This document shows, piece after piece, positions 8,904-17,736 of a DNA stretch of 35,705 nt (position 1 is the stretch's first letter; each line of letters opens with the position of its first letter). The DNA is from Paracoccaceae bacterium (GTDB taxonomy: Bacteria > Pseudomonadota > Alphaproteobacteria > Rhodobacterales > Rhodobacteraceae): the NCBI GenBank assembly GCA_026713305.1, contig JAPOOS010000270.1, positions 1-35,705 of the forward strand, read 5' to 3'. The notes under the pieces were generated by a model. It had not been told where the DNA came from. It worked only from the letters and a program-made list of their open reading frames with translations, and ran no database searches. The position numbers were made by a program, and so were the translations under genes.

Positions 8904-11140
8904 CGCGCATGAAACTCGCACACATGATGGACGGTCACAGGGCATCCAAGGGACCACTCGCCGACCAGCTCGCCAGAAGCGAAAGGCTCTTTGCAAGCAC
9001 CGGCCACTACGCCGGTCTTGAAGATCTGGAGCTGAGGCAGGCCGACCCGCTCAGGTTCGAAACGGTTCACATGAAACTGCGGGCCTTTTGCGTTTCTGCC
9101 CGGGAGATGGCGCGGCGGATTTCGGCGTCTCCCGGCGTCAGGGAAGTCGGCGAGATGGTCGTCGCACTGTACACGCCGGAAGGCGACGCGGTGGCGCTGT
9201 CGAACGGCATCATGGTGCATGTCCACACGATGAGCCGGTTCATCAAATGGATGATCCGCAACGAATACGAAGGCAATCCGGGGATTGCGCCGGGGGACAT
9301 CTTTGCCAACAACGATGCATTCATCGGAACGGTCCAGGTACCCGACGTCATGGATGTCATTCCGATTTTTCACGAGGGCCGGCTGATTGCATGGGCAGGA
9401 GCCGTCTGTCATGAGCTCGAAGCCGGCGGCATCACGCCAGGCGGCGACGTTGCCCTGGCCCAGGAGCGCTACGCCGAAGGACTGTTCGTGTGTGCCGAAA
9501 AGATCGGCGTGAACGACACGATCCGGCGCGACTACGTCATCCGCTGCGAACGCAACCTGCGCATGCCCATCTACTGGGTGCTGGACGAGCAGGCCAAGGT
9601 TGCAGCCTGCATCTACATTCGTGAACAGCTTCTCGAACTTGTGGCCGACATCGGCGCCGAAACCCTGGTCAGCCTGTGCCGGGAATTCATCGAGGAAGGA
9701 AGACGTTCCCAGCTTGCACGCACTCGGCAACTGACCGTCCCGGGGACATATCGCGGCCACGCGTTCTATGGTCACATCACTTCCGGCAAGCCCGGATTCC
9801 AGGCGCTGGGCGACCCGGACTGGCTCTATGCAATCCCCATCGAGATGACCATTGGCGTGGACGGCAAGATCATGCTCGACTTCGAGGGCGCCCAACCCTG
9901 GGGATACCATTCCATGAATTGCACGCCCGCTGGAATGGATGGCGGCATGTTCGTGACGTTGACACAGCACATGAACTACGAGGGCATGGTCAACGCCGGC
10001 GCCTGGCTGGCGACCGAATTGCGGCTGCCTCCGGGCTCGTGGACCAATCCCGATCGCGAAACCTGCGCAACCGCCACGTCCTGGGCTCTGCTGTTGCCGG
10101 CGTTCGGAGTGTTCCAGCGTCTGCTTTCACGCGGATTTCTGGCACGCGGGTTTGTCGAGGAAGTGTTTGTCGGGCAGGTCAACAGTCCGATGATTGAAAT
10201 GGGTGGCATCAATCAGCACGGCGACGAATTCGGCATCGCTCACTTCGAGTGCGCCGCCGCAGGATCGGGCGCCTTGGCAATCAAGGACGGCCTCGACACT
10301 GCCTATGTAGGCTGGAATCCGGAATCGGACATGGGAAACGTCGAGATCTGGGAACAGGAAATGCCCCTGCTGTACCTGGGACGCTCAATACTCCCGAATT
10401 CGGGCGGCGCCGGAAGGTTCCGTGGCGGAAACGCCTTTCTGTCAACTTGGCTCGTCAGCAAGACCGACGAACTGCGGCTCGTGACTTCCGAACATTCTTC
10501 GCGCGTGTTCGACAACGCCGGCATGTGCGGCGGCTATCCGGCTCCCACCTGCCAGGTTCATCGCACAGTCAGGAACTCCAACATCGCTCAAAGGGCACGG
10601 AACCGCCTGCCTTTGGTTCACGACCTCGGGCCCGGCCAGGACAGGCTTGCCAGCCGTCTCGACGGCATTCATGAGCAAACGGAGGGGCCATTCATTGCCG
10701 CTCCCATGAAGTCGGGGGACATCTTCACGCATTCCTACAATGGCGGCGGGGGATATGGCGATCCGCTCGCGCGGTGTCCCAAGCTGACGCTGACTGACAT
10801 GCGCAACGGACACTCTTCGCGCCGACATGCCGAAGTCGTTCATGGAATCCGCTTCCTGGAGAGTTCGGAGAGTGAATTGGCGATCGATTGGGATGCAACG
10901 AAACAGGCCAGGAAATCCATGCTCCGGAACAGACTGGAGAGGGCGCGCCCTGTCTCCGCCTGGCTTTCCGAAGAGAGGCAACGCGTCATGAGCCGAGACT
11001 TTGTTCCCGAAGTCCGGAAGATGTATGCGGCGGCAATGCGACTGTCTCCACGATTTGCCGCGGAGTTTCGCCAGTTCTGGAGCCTGCCTTCGGAATTCAG
11101 CTTCGAAGACACCGGCGCCGGCAAGGACCCATCCAAATGA
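8900..11140 (+). CDS. acxB: acetone-carboxylase-type alpha subunit (hydantoinase B/oxoprolinase family)
   Basis: A 746-residue HyuB-family subunit. In acetone carboxylase the alpha subunit holds the Mn site where enol-phosphate and CO2 are joined. Family landmarks are SARETAL-like VSAREMARRISASPGVREVGE, LYTPEGDAVALSNGI, VHVHTMSRFIKWMI, GDIFANNDAFIGTVQ and PIFHEGRLIAWAG in the first 250 residues. The Gly-rich HSYNGGGGYGDP lies near the end. The track ORF starts at 8762 inside acxA; the ATG at 8900 overlaps the acxA stop as ATGA and gives the right N-terminus. Its own stop overlaps the gamma-subunit ATG in the same way. The subunit was read as AcxB rather than HyuB because of its length and the gamma partner. 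Which ketone or amide it acts on is unknown. Confidence 0.85.
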   Translation: MTRMKLAHMMDGHRASKGPLADQLARSERLFASTGHYAGLEDLELRQADPLRFETVHMKLRAFCVSAREMARRISASPGVREVGEMVVALYTPEGDAVALSNGIMVHVHTMSRFIKWMIRNEYEGNPGIAPGDIFANNDAFIGTVQVPDVMDVIPIFHEGRLIAWAGAVCHELEAGGITPGGDVALAQERYAEGLFVCAEKIGVNDTIRRDYVIRCERNLRMPIYWVLDEQAKVAACIYIREQLLELVADIGAETLVSLCREFIEEGRRSQLARTRQLTVPGTYRGHAFYGHITSGKPGFQALGDPDWLYAIPIEMTIGVDGKIMLDFEGAQPWGYHSMNCTPAGMDGGMFVTLTQHMNYEGMVNAGAWLATELRLPPGSWTNPDRETCATATSWALLLPAFGVFQRLLSRGFLARGFVEEVFVGQVNSPMIEMGGINQHGDEFGIAHFECAAAGSGALAIKDGLDTAYVGWNPESDMGNVEIWEQEMPLLYLGRSILPNSGGAGRFRGGNAFLSTWLVSKTDELRLVTSEHSSRVFDNAGMCGGYPAPTCQVHRTVRNSNIAQRARNRLPLVHDLGPGQDRLASRLDGIHEQTEGPFIAAPMKSGDIFTHSYNGGGGYGDPLARCPKLTLTDMRNGHSSRRHAEVVHGIRFLESSESELAIDWDATKQARKSMLRNRLERARPVSAWLSEERQRVMSRDFVPEVRKMYAAAMRLSPRFAAEFRQFWSLPSEFSFEDTGAGKDPSK

Positions 11141-11697
11141 AGGGATACGACCGGAAGACCATAGGCGACCTGCTTGAGGGCGCGCTTCCCTGGCAACAGA
11201 CCAAGCAAATCATGAGTTCCTACAAGGACGACGACAGGTTTTTGAAGGCCCTCGCCGCGCATCAGATGCGAGTGCCATGGAAGGCACGAATTCTCCTGCC
11301 CTTGGGCGAGAACCTCTACATTGTCCTGAAGGAGGGACAGCGTGTGGTGCGATGCAGCTGCGGGTTCGTGTTCGGCGACGCAAGCAGGAACTGGAAACTG
11401 GGTGCAGTCGTCTTGGTGCGCAAGACTCGACAGGAGCTGGAGGAAATCTACCCCCATGCGGATGTTTGCGACGGCAACTGGATGGAATTGCGGGAGTTCA
11501 TATGTCCTTCCTGCGCCACGCTGCTCGAGGTTGAGGCCTGCGCACCCGGCTATCCGATTGTCGAGGACTTTCGGCCTGATCTCGATGCATTCTACAGTGA
11601 GTGGCTTGGCGCTCCTCTCGAAGACGCATCGGGCGAGGCGTCGCCGAATGAACACGGCGGTTCGAGTTTGTCGCAGCCTCCGGACCGGAACACATGA
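11137..11697 (+). CDS. acxC: acetone carboxylase gamma subunit
   Basis: A 186-residue small subunit of the acetone carboxylase gamma family. Two zinc-type Cys pairs are visible, C73-S-C75-G and C123-P-S-C126. The central RNWKLGAVVLVR, LEEIYPHADV and the end YPIVEDFRPDLDAFYSEWL match AcxC along the whole length. The family is specific to acetone/acetophenone-type carboxylases and absent from hydantoinases and 5-oxoprolinases, so it identifies the operon. The track ORF begins at 10888, but the ATG at 11137 overlaps the acxB stop (ATGA) and removes an out-of-family extension. A Ser/Pro/Gly-rich tail of about 20 residues follows the conserved part. No AcxR-like sigma-54 activator is encoded nearby, unlike the classic acxRABC locus. 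Confidence 0.88.
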   Translation: MKGYDRKTIGDLLEGALPWQQTKQIMSSYKDDDRFLKALAAHQMRVPWKARILLPLGENLYIVLKEGQRVVRCSCGFVFGDASRNWKLGAVVLVRKTRQELEEIYPHADVCDGNWMELREFICPSCATLLEVEACAPGYPIVEDFRPDLDAFYSEWLGAPLEDASGEASPNEHGGSSLSQPPDRNT

Positions 11698-11728
11698 TAT
11701 TGCAGCCCACATGCCGGCAGGGGCAGTC

Positions 11729-12670
11729 ATGATTGCAGGCGGCCTTCAGTCGTCGGCGACGATCAAGGGCGCTTTGATGGTTCTTTCCGCCATGTTGCTC
11801 ATCGGACTGATCGACAATTTTGTGCGGATAGTCGCCGAACATTCAGGAGTGTGGCAGTTTCATCTGTTCAGATCGATGATGGCCTGTCCGCTTATAGTCC
11901 TGTACTGCCTGTCCACCGGCAAGCGCATTCGGCCAAAGCGGCCCATAGTGGTCATGCTTCGTTCGCTGATCCTGACGGCAGGGCTGGTTTGCTACTTTGT
12001 GTCGCTGTCACTCCTTCCCATAGCAACGGCAGGAGCCGGGCTATTCACTTCACCACTGTTTCTCGTCCTGTTCTCGGTTGCCTTCTTCGGCAGTTCGGTC
12101 GGAGTTTGGCGAATTGCCGCGGTGATCGTGGGTTTCTCGGGAGTTTTGATGGTCTTGCAGCCAGACCCGTCTGCTCTCGGCCCAACGACATTTCTGCCGG
12201 TTCTTGCCGGAGCTCTCTACGCAGTGGCACAGCTCATAACCCGTCATTTTCTGGCAGACGAGAACACCTCCACCGTGTTGCTTTGGTTCTTCCTGATGTT
12301 CGGCATCATTGGACTTGTCGGCACGATGGCAATGACGGCAATCAATGTCCCGGCAGCGTGGCTGGAGGCCGCGCCATTTTTCTTTTCCGGTTGGAGGGCG
12401 CCTACAGCCGAGTTTTTGTTCTGGACCACGATCCAGGCGCTCGGTTCGCTCGTCGCGGTTTCAGGTCTGATCCGAGGCTACCAGATCGCGGATCCGACCT
12501 ACATTGGCGTCTTCGAGTACAGTTTCCTGCTTTCGGCAGGACTCTGGAGCTGGATGCTTTGGAACGAAATTCCCAACGCGGTCGGCATGGTGGGCATTGC
12601 CGCCATCATCGCAGCCGGCGCGCTAATCTCGGTCAGAACCAGCATGTTGGCTCTCGGCAGGAACAGGTGA
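11729..12670 (+). CDS. EamA/DMT-family transporter
   Basis: A 313-residue membrane protein with about ten hydrophobic helices in two EamA repeats, as in drug/metabolite transporter superfamily permeases (RhaT/YdcZ-like). The first repeat includes the LFRSMMACPLIVLYCLS region, and the second starts near GALYAVAQLITRHFL. The track ORF starts at 11342 inside acxC. Two ATGs are possible, 11711 and 11729; AGGGG five bases before 11729 favours the latter. It lies 31 bases after acxC on the same strand, so it may move a substrate or product of the carboxylase, but this family is too broad to name one. The hydrophobic pattern is clear; the function is open. Confidence 0.85.
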   Translation: MIAGGLQSSATIKGALMVLSAMLLIGLIDNFVRIVAEHSGVWQFHLFRSMMACPLIVLYCLSTGKRIRPKRPIVVMLRSLILTAGLVCYFVSLSLLPIATAGAGLFTSPLFLVLFSVAFFGSSVGVWRIAAVIVGFSGVLMVLQPDPSALGPTTFLPVLAGALYAVAQLITRHFLADENTSTVLLWFFLMFGIIGLVGTMAMTAINVPAAWLEAAPFFFSGWRAPTAEFLFWTTIQALGSLVAVSGLIRGYQIADPTYIGVFEYSFLLSAGLWSWMLWNEIPNAVGMVGIAAIIAAGALISVRTSMLALGRNR

Positions 12671-12989
12671 CGGGCGATTTCCTGCTCCGAGCCGCTGCAG
12701 GCGGCGCCTGCCCATTGTGCCGGCAATCACGTTGCTCATGTTCACTTGCGTTGAATGACCTTCCATTATGTCGAGAGCAGTTGCGCATGGGTTGGCAGCT
12801 TGATGTGCCGTGCCCTGCAATTCTGCAATCCCTTGCTCTTTGACATCTCTTGACTCACCATATGGGAACCGCTTGAACCGAGCTTGTCGCCTTCAAGGAC
12901 AAACGGCGTGCGTTGGGATTTCCACGGAAAGTGCAGGAGAAATTTGTGGCGGCACATCTCCTGACGAAGATGCCGAAACCGCCAATCCG
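12671..12989. other. convergent intergenic region
   Basis: This 319-bp gap lies between the EamA gene (+) and the DMGDH-like gene (-), whose 3' ends face each other. It holds a perfect stem GCAGGC-ggc-GCCTGC at 12697-12711, about 26 bases after the EamA stop. No T-run follows on either strand, so it may at best be a weak or Rho-assisted termination point. No gene was recognised. Confidence 0.4.
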
Positions 12990-15410
12990 TCACGAACGCA
13001 TTGCAAGATGCCCTGGGTCGTAGGGGCTGTCTTCGATCACTCTCGCCTGCCACCGCTCGTCGATGATGTCCACCTCGCAGGAACTGCCAATCTCCGCGGC
13101 CGATGCCTCCAAGTAACCCATGGCCAAGTTCAATCCAGTGCGGTAGCCAAAGCCCGCCGACGTTATGGTCCCGACAACTTTGTCGTCAACGACTATGCTG
13201 GAGCCGTGCTGTGCCTTTGCATGATCGCAGTCAATGGCCAGCGTACGGAATGCACTCCGATTTGCGGCTTCAAGACGTCTCGAAAGCGCTGCAGAACCGA
13301 AAAACGTCTTGTCCAAGTCAACAAATCTGTCGAGGCCAGCCTCGAAAGGATCAAACTCCGTTAGGAGATCGGCCTTCCAGTGTCTGAACCCCTTTTCGAT
13401 CCGCATGCTGTCCGCAGCAAATGAGCCGTATGGCCGCACTCCGAATTCCGCACCCCTGAGTTCCAACTCGCTCCACACCTCCGCCAGCGATTCGGCTGGA
13501 ACATGAAGCTCGAACGCAAGCTCGCCACAGTAGCTCAGACAATAGACAACCATGTCAATGCCGGCGAACCGCATCCGGCGCAAACCGAGAAAGCGAGGAA
13601 GCGTGTGCTTCCCTTCGTCAAGCCCGCGCTCAAGGACTCTCCTTGCGTCAGGACCCGCCACAACGATTGCCTGGATTGATTCCGTTAGCTGCGTCAGTCC
13701 AATTGATCCGTGCGAAGGCAGTGCATCGGACAGCCACTCGAAATCATGGTGTTCCGCCGCCGCTGCAGAGCAATACCAGAAACTGTCTCCCAGGTTGGCG
13801 ATCGTGGCTTCCGACTTCACGCATCCAAGCGAATTGAGGAAATAGCACAATCCAATCCTGCCTTGCCGCCGTGGGACCCGCGAGCAGGACAGACGCGCCA
13901 GCCATTCGTAAGCGCCGCTGCCGAAAATCTCAATCCGCGTAAAGCCGCAAACCTCGCTGATGCCGACTTTCCGATGCACATTCAGGACCTCGCTCCGGAC
14001 GATTTCGTCGATGACGTTGCGCCGAAACCCAATCCCGCCGGAGCCTATGGATTCCGAAGGAAAGCAGGAACTTCTCTCCCAGCCGTTTATCGGCGCGAAC
14101 TCCGCCCCTCGATCGACCAGTGAATCAGTCAGCTGCGTGACTCTTGCGGGTCTGCCTGCTGGCCTGTGCTCGCGTGGCAAGTGAAAGCGAAACTCGTTCC
14201 GATAGTCCTCGACGGCCTTGTCGCGGCAGTAGTCGCTGTCGGCATATGAACCGAATCGACGCGGATCAAGACACCATGTGTCGTAGCAGGCCTCGCCGTG
14301 CACCATCAACTGCGCAAGCAGCCAACCGTGACCGCCACCCTCTCCTATTCCTGCCCTCAGCCCGACAATGCACCAGGCATTGCCATGACCGGGCACACGG
14401 CCGACAAGCGGCAAGCCATCGGCGGAATACGTAATCGGGCCGTTTATCACGTTGGCAATCCCGGCGCGTTGGAGCACCGGCAGACGCCTTTCCGCTCGTT
14501 CAAAGACCTCGAGCATTCTGTCATAGTCTTCCGGCAGGAGATCCCGAGAAAAGCCCGGGTCGATGCCGCTCATGCCCCAGACCTGGCAATTCTGCTCGTA
14601 GAATCCCACGAGGAGACCCCGCTGTTCCTGCCGGCTGTAGAAATCGTCGGTTGGGCAGCGCAGCAGTGGCAGTCTTCGCCCCGCTTGAGCCACTTCGGGA
14701 ATCGCTTCGGTTACCACATGTTGATGCTCCATGGACACGACCGGCAGCCAAGTGTCCATCATGGCCGCAACTTCGTTGACCCGGTAGCCACACGCATTGA
14801 CCACGTGCCTGCAGACAATTTTCCCCGTCGGTGTGTGGACATGCCAGCGGCCATCGCGTTCCCGGGACATTCCCACGACCGGCGTTTGCCGATACACTTT
14901 GGCGCCGGACCGGCGAGCATGAAACGCCAGCGCCATGCACAGTTGCGCCGGATCGACATGTCCATCTTCCGGATCCCACAATCCTCCAAGCAGGCCGTCC
15001 GTCTCCAAAAGGGGGTGCCGACTTCGGCATTCGTCGGCGCTGATCACCTCAAACTGAACACCCATCCCCCTGGCCATGGACGCAAAGTGCCAGTATCCAT
15101 CCATCTGCCACTGTTCCGTTGCCAGCCGAATTCCGCCGTCGGCATGATTGTAGTTCACCGGATAGGCAGAATCGCTGGACAGTTCCCGGTACAGCTTGAT
15201 CGAATATGCCTTGAGGCCGATCATTGTCTGGCTGGTTCCGAAGCCGGTAACCTGGCCGGCCGAATGCCAGGTCGTGCCACTGGTCAGTTCGTCGCGCTCG
15301 AGAAGCACGACATCGTGCCAGCCGCACTTCGTCAGGTGGTACAGCGTCGAGCATCCAGCAATGCCTCCGCCGATCACCACAGCCTGCGCATATTCCACCG
15401 GTTGCTTCAT
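12990..15410 (-). CDS. GcvT-fused FAD-dependent oxidoreductase, dimethylglycine/sarcosine dehydrogenase-like
   Basis: An 806-residue two-part enzyme. The N-terminal DAO-type flavoprotein has VVIGGGIAGCSTLYHL (FAD-binding, residues 11-26) and TSGTTWHSAG, where His49 matches the covalent FAD-linked His of dimethylglycine dehydrogenase. The C-terminal half is a GcvT/aminomethyltransferase fold (SMRIEKGFRHWKADLL, FEAGLDRFVDL), expected to pass the released one-carbon unit to tetrahydrofolate. Family members demethylate dimethylglycine, sarcosine or related N-methyl amines. The track start at 15593 adds 61 non-family residues; the ATG at 15410 with GAGG upstream is preferred. It is divergent from the MttB-family gene 167 bases away, which suggests consecutive demethylation steps. 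Marine bacteria carry many paralogues, so the substrate is not fixed. Confidence 0.88.
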   Translation of the reverse strand: MKQPVEYAQAVVIGGGIAGCSTLYHLTKCGWHDVVLLERDELTSGTTWHSAGQVTGFGTSQTMIGLKAYSIKLYRELSSDSAYPVNYNHADGGIRLATEQWQMDGYWHFASMARGMGVQFEVISADECRSRHPLLETDGLLGGLWDPEDGHVDPAQLCMALAFHARRSGAKVYRQTPVVGMSRERDGRWHVHTPTGKIVCRHVVNACGYRVNEVAAMMDTWLPVVSMEHQHVVTEAIPEVAQAGRRLPLLRCPTDDFYSRQEQRGLLVGFYEQNCQVWGMSGIDPGFSRDLLPEDYDRMLEVFERAERRLPVLQRAGIANVINGPITYSADGLPLVGRVPGHGNAWCIVGLRAGIGEGGGHGWLLAQLMVHGEACYDTWCLDPRRFGSYADSDYCRDKAVEDYRNEFRFHLPREHRPAGRPARVTQLTDSLVDRGAEFAPINGWERSSCFPSESIGSGGIGFRRNVIDEIVRSEVLNVHRKVGISEVCGFTRIEIFGSGAYEWLARLSCSRVPRRQGRIGLCYFLNSLGCVKSEATIANLGDSFWYCSAAAAEHHDFEWLSDALPSHGSIGLTQLTESIQAIVVAGPDARRVLERGLDEGKHTLPRFLGLRRMRFAGIDMVVYCLSYCGELAFELHVPAESLAEVWSELELRGAEFGVRPYGSFAADSMRIEKGFRHWKADLLTEFDPFEAGLDRFVDLDKTFFGSAALSRRLEAANRSAFRTLAIDCDHAKAQHGSSIVVDDKVVGTITSAGFGYRTGLNLAMGYLEASAAEIGSSCEVDIIDERWQARVIEDSPYDPGHLAMRS

Positions 15411-15577
15411 CTGCCTCGTCGATGCCGCTGAATTTTCCGCTTCACGCAATGCCGACCTCCGTGAAACGCCTTCGTCGCCAGGGTCTCGGGCCTTGGAACA
15501 TGGCACATTGCTGTTTCCAAATGCGCTGTTTTGTTGTAGCGACTTCTGTACGCATTCAATGGGAGATTCTGCAACCA
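15411..15577. promoter_or_regulatory. shared divergent promoter region of the DMGDH-like and mttB-family genes
   Basis: Both flanking genes start outward from this 167-bp gap, so both promoters should lie here and could be controlled together. The minus gene has GAGG close to its ATG. The plus gene has GGGAGA at 15561-15566. I could not identify a confident -35/-10 pair. A TGGCAC near 15515 was examined as a sigma-54 site and rejected for wrong spacing. Confidence 0.4.
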
Positions 15578-17101
15578 ATGGCAGGAAGAGCAAGACGCGC
15601 AGGCGGCCGTGCCGCCAGAGTGGCCAAACGAACGGCCGAGGTCCCTGAAATCAACCCGGCGCCTCCCGGTCAAAGAGGTGGCCGCTTCAAGCCGCTGACC
15701 GAACCGGAAATTCAAAAGATCTACAACACCTCCCTGCGTTTCCTGGAAGAGTTGGGGATGGGCGACTCGCCCGATTTCCTGACGGAAGCCTGCCTTGAAG
15801 CGGGCGCATTCCAGAACTCTCTTGGCCGGCTTTGCTTTCCGCGAGCGTTTGTGGAGGACATTATCGACGGCGCCTGCAAGGAGATAACGCTGCACGGCCG
15901 CGACCCGTCGCGGTCGGTGACAATCGGCAAGGACCGGGTTCACTATGGAACCGGCGGGGCCGCCGTGCAAACGCTGGACTTGGAAACTGGACTCTATCGA
16001 CCATCGACCACTCAGGACCTCTACGACTTTGCGCGCCTCCAGGACAGGCTTCAAAACATCAGCTGGTTTGCCAGATGCTGTGTGGCCACCGACTGCACCA
16101 ACAACATGGATCTTGACGTCAACACCGCCTTTGCCTTGGCAAAGGGCACGACCAAGCCCATCGCGACTTCCTTCTTCATCCACGAACATGTCGACCCGAT
16201 CGTGGAGATGTTCGACATGATTTCAGGTGGCGAGGGAGAGTTTTCGAAGCGTCCTTGGTGCTTTGTTCACATCAGCCCGCAGATCTCTCCGTTTCGCTAT
16301 GGTCCCGACGCGGTTGAGGTGACGCAGGCCTGCATTCGCAACAACATAACGGTCAACTGCATCACAGCGGCCCAGGCAGGCGCAACTGCGCCGGCGCCGC
16401 CCGCCGGCTTCATGGTCACCTCGCTGGCCGAGACGCTGGCCTCGCTGATCATGGTGAATGTCTTCAAGCGTGGACACCCGATGGTGTTTTCCAACTGGCC
16501 GTTCGTCGTCGATTTGCGAAGCGGGGCGTTTTGCGGAGGCGGTGGCGAAACCGCCCTCATGAATGCCGCCAGCGCCCAGCTGTCGAACTGGCTTGGACTT
16601 CCGTCCGGTGTCGCATCCAGCATGACCGACGCCAAGGCGGTCGATGCCCAGATGGGCATGGAAAAGGGAATCACGGCCCTGGCTGCGGGACTCGCAGGCG
16701 CCAACATGGTCTATGAGAGTTCCGGCATGATGGCATCGATCCTGGGATGTTCCTTCGAAGCGTTCCTGCTCGACAACGAAATGCACTCCCACATCTACCG
16801 GACCGTCCGCGGCATTGAAGTCAACGACGACACCATCGCATACGACGCCATAACGCATTCGGTGCTGAACGAAGGGCACTTTCTGGGAAACCAGGTGACC
16901 ATGGGCGCCATGCAACGCGACTATTTCTACCCGGAGCTGGCCAACCGTGATCCTCCGATCACTTGGAAGGAGAACGGCGCCAAGGACATCTGGCAGGTAG
17001 CCAGGGAACAGGTTGTCGAGATTCTCGACTCCTACCACCCGCCCTACATGCCCCGCAGGATCGAACGGGAAATCCGCAGGAAGTACAACATTCTCCTTTA
17101 G
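15578..17101 (+). CDS. trimethylamine methyltransferase (MttB) family protein, non-pyrrolysine type
   Basis: A 507-residue MttB-superfamily protein. These enzymes transfer a methyl group from a quaternary or tertiary amine to a corrinoid protein. The Arg/Ala-rich start (RARRAGGRAAR) and the motifs YGTGGAAVQTLDLETG, TKPIATSFF, GLPSGVASSMTDAKAVDAQ and YESSGMMASILG are typical of the bacterial homologues. No in-frame TAG interrupts it, so it lacks pyrrolysine and belongs with glycine-betaine-type (MtgB-like) members rather than true TMA methyltransferase. The track ORF starts at 15422; the ATG at 15578 with GGGAGA upstream gives the family N-terminus. No corrinoid-binding partner or RamA-type activator is in the window, so the methyl acceptor must be encoded elsewhere or differ. 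Confidence 0.88.
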   Translation: MAGRARRAGGRAARVAKRTAEVPEINPAPPGQRGGRFKPLTEPEIQKIYNTSLRFLEELGMGDSPDFLTEACLEAGAFQNSLGRLCFPRAFVEDIIDGACKEITLHGRDPSRSVTIGKDRVHYGTGGAAVQTLDLETGLYRPSTTQDLYDFARLQDRLQNISWFARCCVATDCTNNMDLDVNTAFALAKGTTKPIATSFFIHEHVDPIVEMFDMISGGEGEFSKRPWCFVHISPQISPFRYGPDAVEVTQACIRNNITVNCITAAQAGATAPAPPAGFMVTSLAETLASLIMVNVFKRGHPMVFSNWPFVVDLRSGAFCGGGGETALMNAASAQLSNWLGLPSGVASSMTDAKAVDAQMGMEKGITALAAGLAGANMVYESSGMMASILGCSFEAFLLDNEMHSHIYRTVRGIEVNDDTIAYDAITHSVLNEGHFLGNQVTMGAMQRDYFYPELANRDPPITWKENGAKDIWQVAREQVVEILDSYHPPYMPRRIEREIRRKYNILL

Positions 17102-17393
17102 CGGCCGAACCGCGGTGAAAGCCGCACGCTGACCGGGACCTGGCAGGTCATGCGCATCGGAAGCGCTTGAGCTGGCAGCCAACGCTTGTCCGTGAGGACT
17201 GCACGCCTTGACCGACCGGAAGGCAAACGCGGTCCCGCAGGCCAGTTTTCCGCTGCAACGTCAAGACAATTGGCGTTCCTCCTGGCGCTTGCCAGTCCCC
17301 CGCCGTCCCATGCCTGGCTCGGAATCAGGAAGATTGGCGGCGGATGCAGGTCGGAACCTGCGAATTCGGCACATTCCGGCTCGATGCCGGCAG

Positions 17394-17729
17394 TCAGTCC
17401 TCCGTCCGGTCGTGCCAGTCGGCCACGTCGGGGTGGTCCTCAGCTGTGCGAAACTCCGGCGCAAGACCACCGGGAGCGCCCCATCCGGTTACGCCGTCTC
17501 CGAAGAACTCGGCGTTTATGTCAATGAACTGGCTCGCCTCCTCCGGGATCTCGGTTTCGCACCAGATTGCGTCCACCGGACAGACCGACACGCAGATTGC
17601 ACAGTTGATGCATTCGTCTGGCTGGATGTAGAACATCCGCCCGCCTTCATAAATGCAGTCGACCGGACATACCTCGGTGCATACGCCATCCTTGACGTCG
17701 ATGCAGGTGTCGGCAATCACATAGGCCAA
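17394..17729 (-). CDS. 7Fe-type ferredoxin with acidic C-terminal tail
   Basis: A 111-residue ferredoxin. Cysteines at 9, 17, 21, 25, 40, 43, 46 and 50 reproduce, shifted by one, the spacing of Azotobacter ferredoxin I, which holds one [3Fe-4S] and one [4Fe-4S] cluster. Both CTEVCPVDC and CINCAICVSVCPVDA are visible. The last 50 residues form an acidic tail with a Gly-rich GWGAPGG piece, as in longer FdxA-type proteins. The start is TTG (17729), seven bases after the hydratase stop, with GAG upstream. It is therefore probably the last gene of the seven-gene operon, where it could take electrons from the flavoprotein; that pairing is inference. It faces the mttB-family gene tail to tail. Confidence 0.9.
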   Translation of the reverse strand: MAYVIADTCIDVKDGVCTEVCPVDCIYEGGRMFYIQPDECINCAICVSVCPVDAIWCETEIPEEASQFIDINAEFFGDGVTGWGAPGGLAPEFRTAEDHPDVADWHDRTED

Positions 17730-17736
17730 AGCTAGC

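Noticed and set aside
15510-15535. TGGCAC followed by TTGC, a sigma-54-like promoter upstream of the mttB-family gene
   Set aside because: The TTGC lies only one base after TGGCAC; sigma-54 sites need about ten bases between the GG and GC elements.
15578-17101. Pyrrolysine-containing MttB
   Set aside because: The reading frame has no internal TAG and is full length, so it belongs to the non-pyrrolysine group.
17101-17149. Hairpins GCGGC/GCCGC and GACC-tggca-GGTC after the mttB-family gene as a terminator
   Set aside because: The stems are short and no T-run follows on either strand.
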